From the NCBI RefSeq assembly GCF_012927245.1, contig NZ_JABBGE010000001.1, positions 959,513-1,023,512 of the forward strand: 64,000 nt of DNA, read 5' to 3'. Shown here piece by piece: positions 9,744 to 18,247 of the stretch. This DNA is from Streptomyces sp. R302. Its GTDB lineage: Bacteria > Actinomycetota > Actinomycetes > Streptomycetales > Streptomycetaceae. Position 1 is the stretch's first letter. Each line of letters opens with the position of its first letter. The notes beneath the pieces were generated by a model that searched no databases, was not told where the DNA came from, and saw only the letters and a list, made by a program, of their open reading frames with translations. Both the position numbers and the translations under genes were made by a program.

Positions 9744-10355
9744 TCAGCGGCCTCCGCCCACGCGCCCGTGCAGCAGCAGGGACAGCGCCGCGTGGACGTC
9801 GTCCAGGGAGCGCTCGCTCTGGAAGGCCTTCCAGTCCAGGGCGGCGACGAGGACCATGCCGACCAGGGCCGCCGCCGTGAGCTGGACGTCGATCTCGTCG
9901 CTGAGTTCGCCCGCCTCGACACCGTCGCGCAGGACGCCCTCGACGACGGCGACCGCCTCCTGGCGGACGACCAGGAGGGTGGAGTTCCAGGCGCGGTTGG
10001 TACGCCAGAGCTCGGCCACGTACAGCTGGGTGAAGGCGGGGTAGCGGTCGATGAAGACGAGGCCGGCGCGGATCATCGCGTCCAGCGCGGCGACCCGGGT
10101 GCCGCCGCTCGCCGCCGTCTCCTCGGCCGCCGTCCGCAGGGAGGCGGTGAGGAGGGAGACGCCGTGGCGCAGCAGCTCCTCGAAGAGCTCGGTCTTGCTC
10201 TTGAAGTTGTAGTAGACCGTGCCCTTGGCCACCCCGGCCCGCTCGGCGATCTCGTCGACCGTCGTGGCCGAGAAGCCCTGCTCGGCGATGAGGGTGACGG
10301 CCGCCTCGTAGAGCTTGGCGCGGGTGGCCTGGCGGCGGGTGCTGCTGCTGTCCAT
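9744..10355 (-). CDS. TetR/AcrR-family transcriptional regulator
   Basis: 203 aa. The N-terminal TetR helix-turn-helix spans about residues 10-58: RAKLYEAAVTLIAEQGFSAT, then TVDEIAERAGVAKGTVYYNF and KSKTELFEELL. The C-terminal all-helical half is the ligand-binding/dimer domain. I take the ATG giving MDSSSTRRQ. It follows the YhgE/Pip gene by 29 bp on the same strand, so it is the last gene of ATPase-YhgE-TetR. A TetR-like palindrome upstream of the ATPase gene (13404-13429) is the obvious candidate target, implying autoregulation of the operon. Confidence 0.93.
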   Translation of the reverse strand: MDSSSTRRQATRAKLYEAAVTLIAEQGFSATTVDEIAERAGVAKGTVYYNFKSKTELFEELLRHGVSLLTASLRTAAEETAASGGTRVAALDAMIRAGLVFIDRYPAFTQLYVAELWRTNRAWNSTLLVVRQEAVAVVEGVLRDGVEAGELSDEIDVQLTAAALVGMVLVAALDWKAFQSERSLDDVHAALSLLLHGRVGGGR

Positions 10356-10384
10356 GGGGTCGATTCTCACAGAGGCCGGGCCGG

Positions 10385-12529
10385 TCACAGCGACAGCTCG
10401 GGGTGGAGCCGGTCCAGCGTCCACACCTGCTTGCGGCGCGCGGTGACCGCGGTCAGGGCGAGCGCGCCCAGGGTGAAGGCGGCGAGGACGGCGACGGCCT
10501 CCCAGACGGGGGCGAGCCCGCCGCCGGAGATGAGCCGGCGCAGCGCCTCGACCACGTGGGTCATCGGCAGGAAGGGGTGGACGGCGTTGAAGAAGCCCGG
10601 ACTGGTCTGCACCGGGTAGGTGCCGCCCGCCGAGGTCAGCTGGACCATGAGGAGGGCGAGGACCAGGATCCTTCCGGCCGCGCCGAAGCGGGCGTTGAGC
10701 CACTGGATGATCGCGGCGAAGCAGCAGGTCACGAGGGCGAGGAAGCCGATCGTGCCGGCCGCCCTGGCCATCTCCAGGCCGAGGCCCCAGTGCAGGACGG
10801 AGAGGAGCGCGCCGACCTGGAGGACGCCGATCGCCGCCACCGGGAACCAGCCGGCCAGCGCGATCCGCCAGGCGGAGGCGCCCGCGGCGAGGGCCCGCCG
10901 GTTCATCGGCTGGATGATCATGTAGGCGACCATCGCGCCGACCCAGAGGGAGAGCGGGATGAAGTACGGGGCGAAGCCCGTGCCGTAGTTCGGCGCCTTG
11001 TGGAGCGACTGGGAGGCCAGCTTGACCGGGTCGGCCATGACCTCCGTGCGCCGGTCGCGCTCCTCCTTGTCGTAGTCCGGGATCTGGTCGACGCCGTCCT
11101 TGAGGCCGGTGGCGAGCGAGCCGGAGCCGTCGGCGAGCTTGAACATGCCGCCGTCGAGGTCGCCGGCGCCCTTCTTCAGCTTGCCGACGCCGGTGTCCAG
11201 GCTGACCGAGCCCGCGCGGGCGCCGGAGACGCCGGTGTGCAGCTGCGCGGCGCCGTCGGCGACCTTCTTCGCGCCCTTGTTGAGCTCGTTGATCTCGCGG
11301 ATGGCGTCCGCGACGTCCTTGTCCAGGTGCGGGGCGCGGGCGGCCAGCTCGTCGGCCTGCTTCTTCAGCTTCTTCAGCCGCTCGTCGAGCGTCTTCAGGT
11401 CGCCGTTGTTGCCCTTGGTCAGCTCGTGCACGTCGTCCGCGACGGTCGCGACGTCCCCGGCGTTGGTCGACGCCTCCTTCAGGGCGGCGCAGAACTCCTT
11501 GTTGTCCGGGAGGGCGAACCCCTCGGGCAGGGTCACGCCCTCGGGCAGTTCGAACAGCGGGGTGGTGCCGGGCTTCGCACAGGACTCGCGGTGCAGCCGG
11601 GAGAACGTCTCGTCCGCCTTGTGGGCGGCGGTGCGCAGCTTCGGGGCGCGGCGGACCAGGTCCTCCAGGTCGTTGCGGGCGGCGGTGGCCGAGTCGGAGA
11701 CCAGCTTGGCGGTGTCGCGGATGGACGTGCCGTTGTTCGCCAGGTACGGGCGGACCTTGTCGGCGGTGCCGTTCACCTTGTCGGCGAGCGCCTGGGTGCC
11801 GTTCGCGACCTGCCGCGTACCGGTCTGGACGTCCTTGGATCCCTTGTCCAGTTTCTTCAGGCCGGCGGCGAGGTCGCCGCTGCCGGTCTTGGCGTCGGCG
11901 AGGCCGTCCGAGAGGTCCTTGGATCCCTTCTTGGCCTTGTCCACGCCCTTCTTCAGGTCGGCGGCGCCCTTGGCGGCCTCGGCGGTGGCCTCGTGGATGT
12001 CGGAGAAGGAGATGAAGATCTTGTCGAGGAAGGTCCGGGAGGACTTGGTGGAGGCGGCGGTGCGCACCTCGGAGAAGACCGTCCGCGAGATCTGGCCGAC
12101 GATGTAGTTGTTGGAGTCGTTCGTCCGGACCTTCAGGGCGCCGGTCTCGGGGGAGTCCCCGGAGCTCGACGCGATCCGCTCGCTGAAGTCGCCGGGCACG
12201 GTCAGGGACAGGTAGTACCGGCCGTCCTCGACGCCCTCGCGCGCCTCGGCGTCGCTCACCCGGTGCCACTCGAAGGTCCTGCTGTCGAGCAGTCCCTCGG
12301 TGATGTCCTCGCCGGCGGTGATCCGCTTGCCGTCGGCGGTGGCGCCCCGGTCCTCGTTGACCAGGGCGACGGGCAGCCGGTCGAGCCTGCTGTACGGGTC
12401 CCAGAACGAGTACAGGTACAGGGCGCCGTACAGCAGCGGCAGCAGCAGGACCGCGACGAGCGCGGCGCGCGGCAGCTTCCCCCTGCCGAAGCGCCTCAGC
12501 TCAAGCGCGGCCAGTTTCGGCGAGCGCAT
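10385..12529 (-). CDS. YhgE/Pip-family membrane protein
   Basis: 714 aa. One N-terminal membrane segment (about residues 20-42) precedes the diagnostic YhgE/Pip region (YSFWDPYSRLDRLPVALVNE). A long extracytoplasmic helical region (about 170-500) follows, rich in repeated Lys-Gly-(A/S)-x-x-L heptad-like units (KKGVDKAKKGSKDLSDGL and similar). Finally come about six membrane spans (about 515-705) of ABC-2 permease type. Family members include phage infection protein and type VII-secretion-linked or exporter-like proteins. The ATG used overlaps the upstream ATPase gene by 29 nt, indicating coupling. The ATPase partner is degenerate, so whether this is an ATP-driven exporter is unclear. Confidence 0.88.
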   Translation of the reverse strand: MRSPKLAALELRRFGRGKLPRAALVAVLLLPLLYGALYLYSFWDPYSRLDRLPVALVNEDRGATADGKRITAGEDITEGLLDSRTFEWHRVSDAEAREGVEDGRYYLSLTVPGDFSERIASSSGDSPETGALKVRTNDSNNYIVGQISRTVFSEVRTAASTKSSRTFLDKIFISFSDIHEATAEAAKGAADLKKGVDKAKKGSKDLSDGLADAKTGSGDLAAGLKKLDKGSKDVQTGTRQVANGTQALADKVNGTADKVRPYLANNGTSIRDTAKLVSDSATAARNDLEDLVRRAPKLRTAAHKADETFSRLHRESCAKPGTTPLFELPEGVTLPEGFALPDNKEFCAALKEASTNAGDVATVADDVHELTKGNNGDLKTLDERLKKLKKQADELAARAPHLDKDVADAIREINELNKGAKKVADGAAQLHTGVSGARAGSVSLDTGVGKLKKGAGDLDGGMFKLADGSGSLATGLKDGVDQIPDYDKEERDRRTEVMADPVKLASQSLHKAPNYGTGFAPYFIPLSLWVGAMVAYMIIQPMNRRALAAGASAWRIALAGWFPVAAIGVLQVGALLSVLHWGLGLEMARAAGTIGFLALVTCCFAAIIQWLNARFGAAGRILVLALLMVQLTSAGGTYPVQTSPGFFNAVHPFLPMTHVVEALRRLISGGGLAPVWEAVAVLAAFTLGALALTAVTARRKQVWTLDRLHPELSL

Positions 12530-13379
12530 CGTCCGCCCCCTCCTCGGTGGTGTCGTCGTCTTCGGCGGAGCCGCCGGCACCGTCTCCGGCGGTGTCGACG
12601 GCGGTGTCCTCCGCGCCGTCCTCGGCCGTGCTCTTCGCGTCCGGGTCCGCCGCGGCGGGCGCCGCGACCGTGGTGATCCGCAGGGCGCCGGCCGGGGCCT
12701 CGCTGCAGACGGCGAGGACGGTGGTGCCGGCGTCGGCCACCGTGCGCAGCAGCGCCCAGGCCTCGGCCCGGTCCGCGTCCGACAGCTTCAGGTCCGTGTC
12801 GTCCACGCCGAGCAGCCGGGGGCGGCCGATCAGGGCCAGCGCGATGGACAGCCGCAGCGCCTCCAGGCGCTCCAGGTCCCGTACGGAGGTCCGGTCGCCC
12901 TTCGGCAGGGCGGCGAGATCGAGCCCGGCGGCCGCGAGGGCCTCGTCGATCCGGGCCCGGGCCTCGGCGGCCCGGGTGCCGGGGCGGCGGAGCAGGGCGC
13001 GGACCGAGCCGTCGAACCGGTGCTGGAGCAGCGCCCGCTCACGCAGGTGCTCGGCGACCGTGAGCGACGGGTCGAGCTCGCTCACGCCGGGGACCTGGCC
13101 GAGCGCGGCGATCCGGCGCACTGCGGCCATCCGGCGCGGCAGCGGCAGCCCGCCGACCTCGGCGGTGCCCTCCTGGGTCTTCATCCGGCCGGCGAGCGCG
13201 AGCAGCAGGCAGGTGCGGCCGGTGCCGGACGGGCCTTCGAGCGCCACCAGGGACCCGGCCCCGGCGCGGAAGGACACGTCCCGGAAGACCCAGCCGCGGG
13301 GGCCCTTGAGCCCGAGCCCCTCGACGACGAGCTCGGCCCCCTCCGGAGACGGTCGTGTGGTCAGGTCGTCGGATCCCAT
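12501..13379 (-). CDS. Degenerate ABC-type ATP-binding protein
   Basis: 292 aa. The overall layout is an ABC nucleotide-binding domain: beta-strand LVVEGLGLKGPRGWVFRDVSF, P-loop region at residues 49-56, Q-loop-like GQVPGVSELDPSLTVAEHL, and a Walker B-like strand PRLLGVDD. Key residues differ. The P-loop is GPSGTGRT, with Arg55 in place of the nucleotide-binding Lys. The LSGGQ signature is replaced by DLERLEALRL (about 168-177), and Walker B ends in Asp-Asp (193-194) without the catalytic Glu. The last 50 residues are an acidic low-complexity tail. It precedes and overlaps the YhgE/Pip gene and probably binds it, but may not hydrolyse ATP. Confidence 0.82.
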   Translation of the reverse strand: MGSDDLTTRPSPEGAELVVEGLGLKGPRGWVFRDVSFRAGAGSLVALEGPSGTGRTCLLLALAGRMKTQEGTAEVGGLPLPRRMAAVRRIAALGQVPGVSELDPSLTVAEHLRERALLQHRFDGSVRALLRRPGTRAAEARARIDEALAAAGLDLAALPKGDRTSVRDLERLEALRLSIALALIGRPRLLGVDDTDLKLSDADRAEAWALLRTVADAGTTVLAVCSEAPAGALRITTVAAPAAADPDAKSTAEDGAEDTAVDTAGDGAGGSAEDDDTTEEGADDALAETGRA

Positions 13380-13403
13380 GGATCCACCCCCCGCTTCCCC
13401 ACT

Positions 13404-13429
13404 TTTTAGACTGACTGGTCAGTCCAAAA
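13404..13429. promoter_or_regulatory. TetR-like operator palindrome
   Basis: GACTGACTGGTCAGTC (13409-13424) has 7-bp perfect arms around TG, flanked by TTTT on the left and AAAA on the right. It sits 30 bp upstream of the ATPase start in the spacer between that minus-strand operon and the plus-strand HEPN gene. Spacing and sequence resemble TetR-family operators, and a TetR gene ends the operon. Confidence 0.7.
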
Positions 13430-13544
13430 GTTACCCGCGAGTTGCTCTGCTGGCAAAACCCCAGGTCAGGGTGATTGTCAGTGGGGGCCTGCACGATGGA
13501 CACAGACGGCGACAAGGCCGTCACCCGACGACAGGAGGCTCGTC

Positions 13545-14018
13545 ATGGCCAGTCCTTTCGCAGCAGCCGACGTCCACCCCGTGTCCCGCAGGACCGGGGC
13601 CCCGCCCGCCGCCCTCGACCTGCTCGCCAAGGCCCGCGCCGGAATCGACGAGGCCGCGGCCCTCGACCGCCCCCACGAGAGGTACGCCACCGCGCACCTC
13701 GCCGCCCTGCGCGCCGCGGCCGCCGTCCTCGCCGCCCGCGCCCGCCCCGTGCCCCGGACCCGTCGGCGCCAGGCCATAAGGAGCGCCTGGGAGCTGCTGC
13801 CGCAGCTCGCCCCCGAGCTCACCGAATGGAGCGCCCTCTTCGCCGCGGGCGCCCCGCGCCGGGCCCTCGCCGAGGCGGGCGTCGCCGCCGCCGCGAGCGC
13901 GCGCGAGGCCGACGACCTCGTCAGGGACGCCGCCCACTTCCTGCGCCTGGTCGAGCGGCTGCTCGTGCTCCAGCCGGTGCTGCCCCGACAGCCCCCGGCG
14001 GACGGCGCCGCCGGTTGA
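13545..14018 (+). CDS. SAV_6107-type HEPN-domain protein
   Basis: 157 aa, all-helical. The sequence ALDLLAKARAGIDEAA, HERYATAHLAALRAAAAVLA and SAWELLPQLAPELTEWSALF matches what I know of the Streptomyces SAV_6107 HEPN family. HEPN domains often act as RNases or nucleotide-binding scaffolds through an R-x4-6-H motif. Here RYATAH (R-x4-H, near residue 43) lies in the first half of the domain, and RDAAH in the last helix has only three residues between. Catalytic activity is therefore uncertain. The ATG has an ACAGGAGG ribosome site. A methyltransferase gene follows 66 bp downstream. Confidence 0.82.
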   Translation: MASPFAAADVHPVSRRTGAPPAALDLLAKARAGIDEAAALDRPHERYATAHLAALRAAAAVLAARARPVPRTRRRQAIRSAWELLPQLAPELTEWSALFAAGAPRRALAEAGVAAAASAREADDLVRDAAHFLRLVERLLVLQPVLPRQPPADGAAG

Positions 14019-14084
14019 TCCGTGCGGGAACGCCGAGGCCATAGGGTGGGGAGGTCCGACCCCGTCACCGAGGAGTCAAGAGCC

Positions 14085-14873
14085 GTGCCGGACCCTTCCG
14101 CTGTCTTCGGCCGTGAGGCGTCGTCGCGCCCGTCGCGCGCCTCCCTGCGCACCGCCGTCGTCCGGGACGTCCTGGAGGACGCCCTCGACCGCCGGGTCGC
14201 CGGCACCGGACGGGCCGTCCTGGACGTCCTGGACACCGGCGGCGGCTCCGGCAACTTCGCGGTGCCGCTGGCCCGCCTCGGCCACCGCGTCACCGTCGTC
14301 GACCCCAGCCCCAACGCGCTCTTCGCGCTGGAGCGCCGCGCCGCCGAGGCCGGGGTCGCCGAGCTGGTGACCGGCGTCCAGGGCGACGTCCGCGGGCTCT
14401 TCGACGTGGTCGAGCGCGGCGCCTACGACGCGGTCCTCTGCCACGGCGTCCTGGAGTACGTGGACGACCCGGCCGAAGGCGTACGGAACACGGCGACCGC
14501 GCTCCGTCCCGGCGGGGCGCTCAGCCTCCTCGGCGCCGGGCTCGGCGGCGCGGTCCTCGCCCGCGCCCTCGCCGGACACTTCACCGAGGCACGGACCGCG
14601 CTCGGCGACCCCGACGGGCGCTGGGGCGCCGGCGACCCCGTGCCCCGGCGGTTCACCGCCGAGCAGCTCACCGGCCTGGCCGAGGAGGCCGGCCTCTCCG
14701 TGAGCGCCGTCCACGGTGTGCGGATCTTCGCCGACCTGGTCCCCGGCGTCCTCGTCGACACCGAGCCCGGTGCCGCCGAGGCGCTGCTGAAGCTGGAGGC
14801 CGCGGCGGCCGAGCTGGCCGCCTTCCACGCCGTCGCCACCCAGCTCCACGTGCTCGCCGAGAAGCCCGCCTGA
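14085..14873 (+). CDS. SAM-dependent class I methyltransferase
   Basis: 262 aa from the preferred GTG (VPDPSAVFGRE), preceded by GAGGAG. A start 63 nt further upstream is in frame but has no ribosome site. Motif I is VLDTGGGSGNFAVPLA at about residue 49, motif II HRVTVVDPSP, and DAVLCHGVLEYVDDP is the motif IV/post region, so the SAM-binding Rossmann fold is intact. The C-terminal part (GVRIFADLVPGV...) resembles SmtA/CmoM-like tRNA or small-molecule methyltransferases, but the substrate cannot be read from the sequence. Confidence 0.86.
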   Translation: MPDPSAVFGREASSRPSRASLRTAVVRDVLEDALDRRVAGTGRAVLDVLDTGGGSGNFAVPLARLGHRVTVVDPSPNALFALERRAAEAGVAELVTGVQGDVRGLFDVVERGAYDAVLCHGVLEYVDDPAEGVRNTATALRPGGALSLLGAGLGGAVLARALAGHFTEARTALGDPDGRWGAGDPVPRRFTAEQLTGLAEEAGLSVSAVHGVRIFADLVPGVLVDTEPGAAEALLKLEAAAAELAAFHAVATQLHVLAEKPA

Positions 14874-14887
14874 TCGCGTGGAACTCA

Positions 14888-14921
14888 GGGGCCCCGTCAC
14901 CCGTTCGGAGGTGTGGGCCCC
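14888..14921. terminator. Stem-loop after methyltransferase gene
   Basis: GGGGCCC (from 14888) pairs with GGGCCCC (to 14921) around an 18-20 nt loop, 15 bp after the methyltransferase stop. There is no T-tract; many Streptomyces terminators lack one. Confidence 0.5.
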
Positions 14922-15146
14922 GCTCGGCCGCAGGCCGCCCCATATGCGGCTTCGCGCCGTATGATCGAGGGAAGCCATCCGGCATGACGGACGGGCGGCT
15001 GGGGAATCAACGCCTCACCAACCGAACCGCGTGGCGGCCCGGATGGGTTGATCGGCATTGAGGGCGGGTTTCACGGGGGCGATTCCCTGCCTATCCTGAA
15101 AGGGCCGCAACCGGTCGCCCCCGCGACCGACGACTAGGAGGACTCC

Positions 15147-15542
15147 GTGCCGCTCTCGGAGCACGAGCAGCGAATGCTCGAGCAGATGGAGCGAGCGCTG
15201 TACGCCGAAGACCCCAAGTTCGCGACAGCGCTCGAGGGAAGCGGGCTGCGCACGTACACCCGGCGACGGGTGTATCAGGCAGTCGCCGGCTTCCTGGTGG
15301 GTATCGCGCTCCTCATGGCCGGAATGGTCGCCCAGCAGATCTGGATCAGCGTGGTGGGATTCCTCGTCATGCTGGGCTGCGCGGTTCTGGCGGTCACCGG
15401 ATGGCGCAAGGCGCCGAAGCCGGGTGAGCAGGCGCAGCAGGCGGGCCGGGGCCGGCAGGGCCGGGCGCGACGCTCGATGATGGACCGGATCGAGGCGCGG
15501 TGGCAGCGGCGCCGTGACGAGCAGCAGGGCGGCGGCCACTGA
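15147..15542 (+). CDS. DUF3040-family membrane protein
   Basis: 131 aa small membrane protein. It begins with the DUF3040 signature PLSEHEQRMLEQMERALYAEDPKFA, followed by a paired hydrophobic region (about residues 44-88) predicted to form two membrane helices, and a basic Gln/Arg-rich cytoplasmic tail. The GTG start has CTAGGAGGA 8 nt upstream. Function unknown. The family is confined to actinobacteria and commonly sits beside the division cluster. A strong terminator follows 40 bp after the stop. Confidence 0.9.
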   Translation: MPLSEHEQRMLEQMERALYAEDPKFATALEGSGLRTYTRRRVYQAVAGFLVGIALLMAGMVAQQIWISVVGFLVMLGCAVLAVTGWRKAPKPGEQAQQAGRGRQGRARRSMMDRIEARWQRRRDEQQGGGH

Positions 15543-15580
15543 CGCGGCCCTGAGCGGAGACCCCGCACCCCCGTACCCGC

Positions 15581-15619
15581 GCCCCGCCGGCCCCGAGCCC
15601 CGGCGGGGCGCAGCTTTTT
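15581..15619 (+). terminator. Rho-independent terminator after DUF3040 gene
   Basis: GCCCCGCCGG (15581-15590) pairs with CCGGCGGGGC (15600-15609) around a 9-nt loop, followed by GCAGCTTTTTC. Confidence 0.85.
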
Positions 15620-15670
15620 CTCCAACCGGGGCGGTACCACTCCGTTGCGGGCGCACGTACCGCGCGGCGG

Positions 15671-15867
15671 CCGTTCCGTTGTGGGCATACGTTCCGCTGG
15701 GGCGGAACGGCACCTTCTGCGGGTGCCTCCGCATATGCGCCTGAACCCGCATCCGTACGGAGCCGTACATCGGGTGCGGGTTCAGGCGCTGGAGCCTGGG
15801 CGCGGCCGGGGGCGCCGTCCCGTGTGCCCACCCGTCCCGCCCTGCGGGACGCCTGCCCACACGGGGA
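15671..15867 (+). repeat. Composite dispersed repeat, copy 1
   Basis: About 200 bp of non-coding sequence with three parts: a GTTGTGGGCATACGTTCCGC half-hairpin, a strong stem (CGCCTGAACCCGCA / TGCGGGTTCAGGCG at 15736-15787) whose loop holds CCGTACGGAGCCGTAC, and a GTGTGCCCACCCGTCCCGCC hairpin. The same three parts recur in the opposite orientation at 39572-39827. It fills the spacer between the DUF3040 and transglutaminase genes (15543-15895), where I see no gene. Confidence 0.8.
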
Positions 15868-15895
15868 GGGCACCGTCCTAGTGGGACGTCCGCTC

Positions 15896-18247
15896 CTACG
15901 GGTTGCCGCGGAGGCGGGGGGTTCGGGACTTCAGGGTGGTCCATTTGGTGGAGGCGGACCAGTGGAGGCGGGCGGCTGAGCGGGGGGTCAGGAGGGCTCG
16001 GAGGCGTACGCCTCGGGTGGCGTTCGCGTGGAAGGCGTGGCGGACGCGGGTCGCGTCCTGTGCCAGGCCCTGCGTCGGGCGGGGAGACGGGGAGTAGAGG
16101 GTCTCCTCGACCGCGCCGGCCACGCGGTGGACGGACTCCGCCGCCGCACCCGTCAGGGAACCCGCCCGGACGATCCGTTCCGCCGTCCGCCGCGGCGTCT
16201 GCGCGTCGTCCGGTTCGAGCCCGTAGTCCCAGGCCGTGTCGCCGATCTCCCGCCACACCGCGAGCGGTCCTCCCGAGGGGGAGAGCCGGCGGGCCCGTAC
16301 CCGGGTCCGCCAGAGGAGCGGGGTGAGGGGGACGGCGAGGAGCAGCAGGATCGCCAGGGTCCAGGCGGCGAGCTTCAGGAAGTCCGTGCCGCCGCCGGAG
16401 GACGCGTCGTCCGCCGCCGTCACGGGCCGATCGCACTCGCCGAGCCGCCGCATCTGCGGCGGGCAGCTCTTCGAGGCCCTCGGCGTCGCCGAAGGCTGGG
16501 CCGAGGCCGCCTGCGAGGGCTGCGCCGGGCCGGTCGGACCGGTGGTGGGAGAGGTCTGCCGGGTGTACGCGGGGGTGAAGCCGCGGGACGGCGTCGGCTC
16601 GAAGCGGGTCCAGCCGGCGCCCTCGAAGTACAGCTCGGGCCAGGCGTGGGCGTCCCGGATGCCGACCGAGACCGAACCGTCGGACTGGTCGGTGCCGGGC
16701 ATGAAGCCGACCGCGACCCGCGCCGGGATGCCCAGCGTGCGGGCCATCGCCGCCATCGAGAACGAGAAGTGGATACAGAATCCCTTCTTGTCCTTCAGGA
16801 AGCGGGAGATCGCCTCCGTGCCCGTCCCGGACGTCACGGAGACGTCGTAGCGGAAGCCGCCGTCCTCCGAGAACCAGTCCTGGAGCCGGACCGCCCGCTC
16901 GTAGTCGTTGGCCGCGTCCTTGGTGACCTCCACAGCCGTCGACTTCACGTCGGCGGGCAGGCTCCCCGGCACCTTGGTGTACTCGCGGAGCAGCGCGTCC
17001 GGCGCCGGGCCCGCCTGGGCGAGCTGCTCGGCCGTGGGCTGCACGTCGAGGCTGGTCACCTGGTAGCGGACGCCCTTGGTGCTCTGCTTGTCGTCGCCGA
17101 CGAGCATCCGGCCGGCCGGCTCGAACCGCCAGCGCCCCTCGATGTCGACCCGGGCGGCCGGGAACGGCATCGGCAGCCACTTCTGGTCGTACCCCTCCGA
17201 GGCGACGAAGTTGCTGGTCACCTCGGCGGTGCGGACGGACTGCGCGAGGCCGTTCGGCCACGGCAGCGACTTCGGCACGGCCTCGATCGGGCGGACCGAG
17301 GACTTCCACGAGGTGCCGTCGAACTGGTCGAGGGCGACGAGCCGCAGATAGAGATCGCTGTTGTCCAGGGCGTTGGTGCGGTAGCGCAGGACCTCGAAGT
17401 CCTCCGGCTGCCGCAGGTTGTCCTGGAGCGAGACCAGCGGGTTCACCGCGGCGATGGTGCCGCCGCCCCTGCCGCCCCCGCCCGCGGCCCCTCCGCCGCC
17501 GGTGCCCAGGAGCCCGCCGGAGAAGCCCGGCAGGACCAGCGGCACCACCAGGGCCGTACCCATGGCGACGGCGCCGATCCGGCGGCCGGTGCGCACCGGC
17601 GCGAAGGACGTCCCGGTGCCCACGAGCGAGCCGGGCCGGCCGCTGCGCTGGGCGCCGCCGAAGACCCGGCCCCAGGCGGAGAGCCGGTCGCGGCCCTCGG
17701 CGAGGAGCAGCAGGAGGTAGCCGGCGGCGGCGAGCACGAACCAGAGCCGGCCCGCGCCGCCCCCGGAGAGCCCGGCGGCCACCGAGTACAGCGCGAGCAG
17801 CGGCAGACCGGCCGGGGCGGCGCGGCGGAAGGTGACCGCCAGGACGTCCACGAGCAGGCCGATCGCCATCACGCCGGCGACCAGCATCAGCCGGATGCCC
17901 TCGGTGTCCGGGGCGGGGATCGCGTAGGTGCCGACGTCCTCGGCGCCGAGCCGGAACAGCTCGGCCACGTGCTGGACCGCGAGCGGCCCCGGCAGGAAGC
18001 CGAGGAGCGCCTGCTCGCGGGCGAAGACCACGGTCAGCGCGAGCACGCCGACGAGGAGCTGGGCGCCGACCGTCAGCGGCCGGGCCAGCGGCACCCGCCG
18101 GCACAGCATGCCGGTGCCGCTCTGCAGGGCGAGCAGGAAGGCGGCGGTGAAGATCCAGGAGGCCGGCTTGACCAGCGGCAGCAGCGCCCCGGCGGCCATC
18201 AGGGAGGCCGCCCAGGCGGCCAGTGTCAGGCGGGTGAGCCCGCTCAT
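15896..18247 (-). CDS. TgpA-like membrane transglutaminase (DUF3488 domain)
   Basis: 783 aa. The N-terminal third has six or so membrane spans (DUF3488, about residues 5-230). The extracytoplasmic transglutaminase-like core follows, with Cys491 in KGFCIHF, His534 in DAHAWPE and an acidic third member Glu550 in RFEPTP, where Asp is usual. A last membrane span (about 610-635) and a DUF4129-like cytoplasmic tail (AERIVRAGSLTG...VEETLYS) end the protein. Such proteins accompany MoxR ATPases and DUF58 proteins; a wall or protein-processing role is inferred only. The ATG overlaps the DUF58 stop (ATGA) and has GGAGG at the right distance, favouring it over an ATG two codons upstream. Confidence 0.9.
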   Translation of the reverse strand: MSGLTRLTLAAWAASLMAAGALLPLVKPASWIFTAAFLLALQSGTGMLCRRVPLARPLTVGAQLLVGVLALTVVFAREQALLGFLPGPLAVQHVAELFRLGAEDVGTYAIPAPDTEGIRLMLVAGVMAIGLLVDVLAVTFRRAAPAGLPLLALYSVAAGLSGGGAGRLWFVLAAAGYLLLLLAEGRDRLSAWGRVFGGAQRSGRPGSLVGTGTSFAPVRTGRRIGAVAMGTALVVPLVLPGFSGGLLGTGGGGAAGGGGRGGGTIAAVNPLVSLQDNLRQPEDFEVLRYRTNALDNSDLYLRLVALDQFDGTSWKSSVRPIEAVPKSLPWPNGLAQSVRTAEVTSNFVASEGYDQKWLPMPFPAARVDIEGRWRFEPAGRMLVGDDKQSTKGVRYQVTSLDVQPTAEQLAQAGPAPDALLREYTKVPGSLPADVKSTAVEVTKDAANDYERAVRLQDWFSEDGGFRYDVSVTSGTGTEAISRFLKDKKGFCIHFSFSMAAMARTLGIPARVAVGFMPGTDQSDGSVSVGIRDAHAWPELYFEGAGWTRFEPTPSRGFTPAYTRQTSPTTGPTGPAQPSQAASAQPSATPRASKSCPPQMRRLGECDRPVTAADDASSGGGTDFLKLAAWTLAILLLLAVPLTPLLWRTRVRARRLSPSGGPLAVWREIGDTAWDYGLEPDDAQTPRRTAERIVRAGSLTGAAAESVHRVAGAVEETLYSPSPRPTQGLAQDATRVRHAFHANATRGVRLRALLTPRSAARLHWSASTKWTTLKSRTPRLRGNP

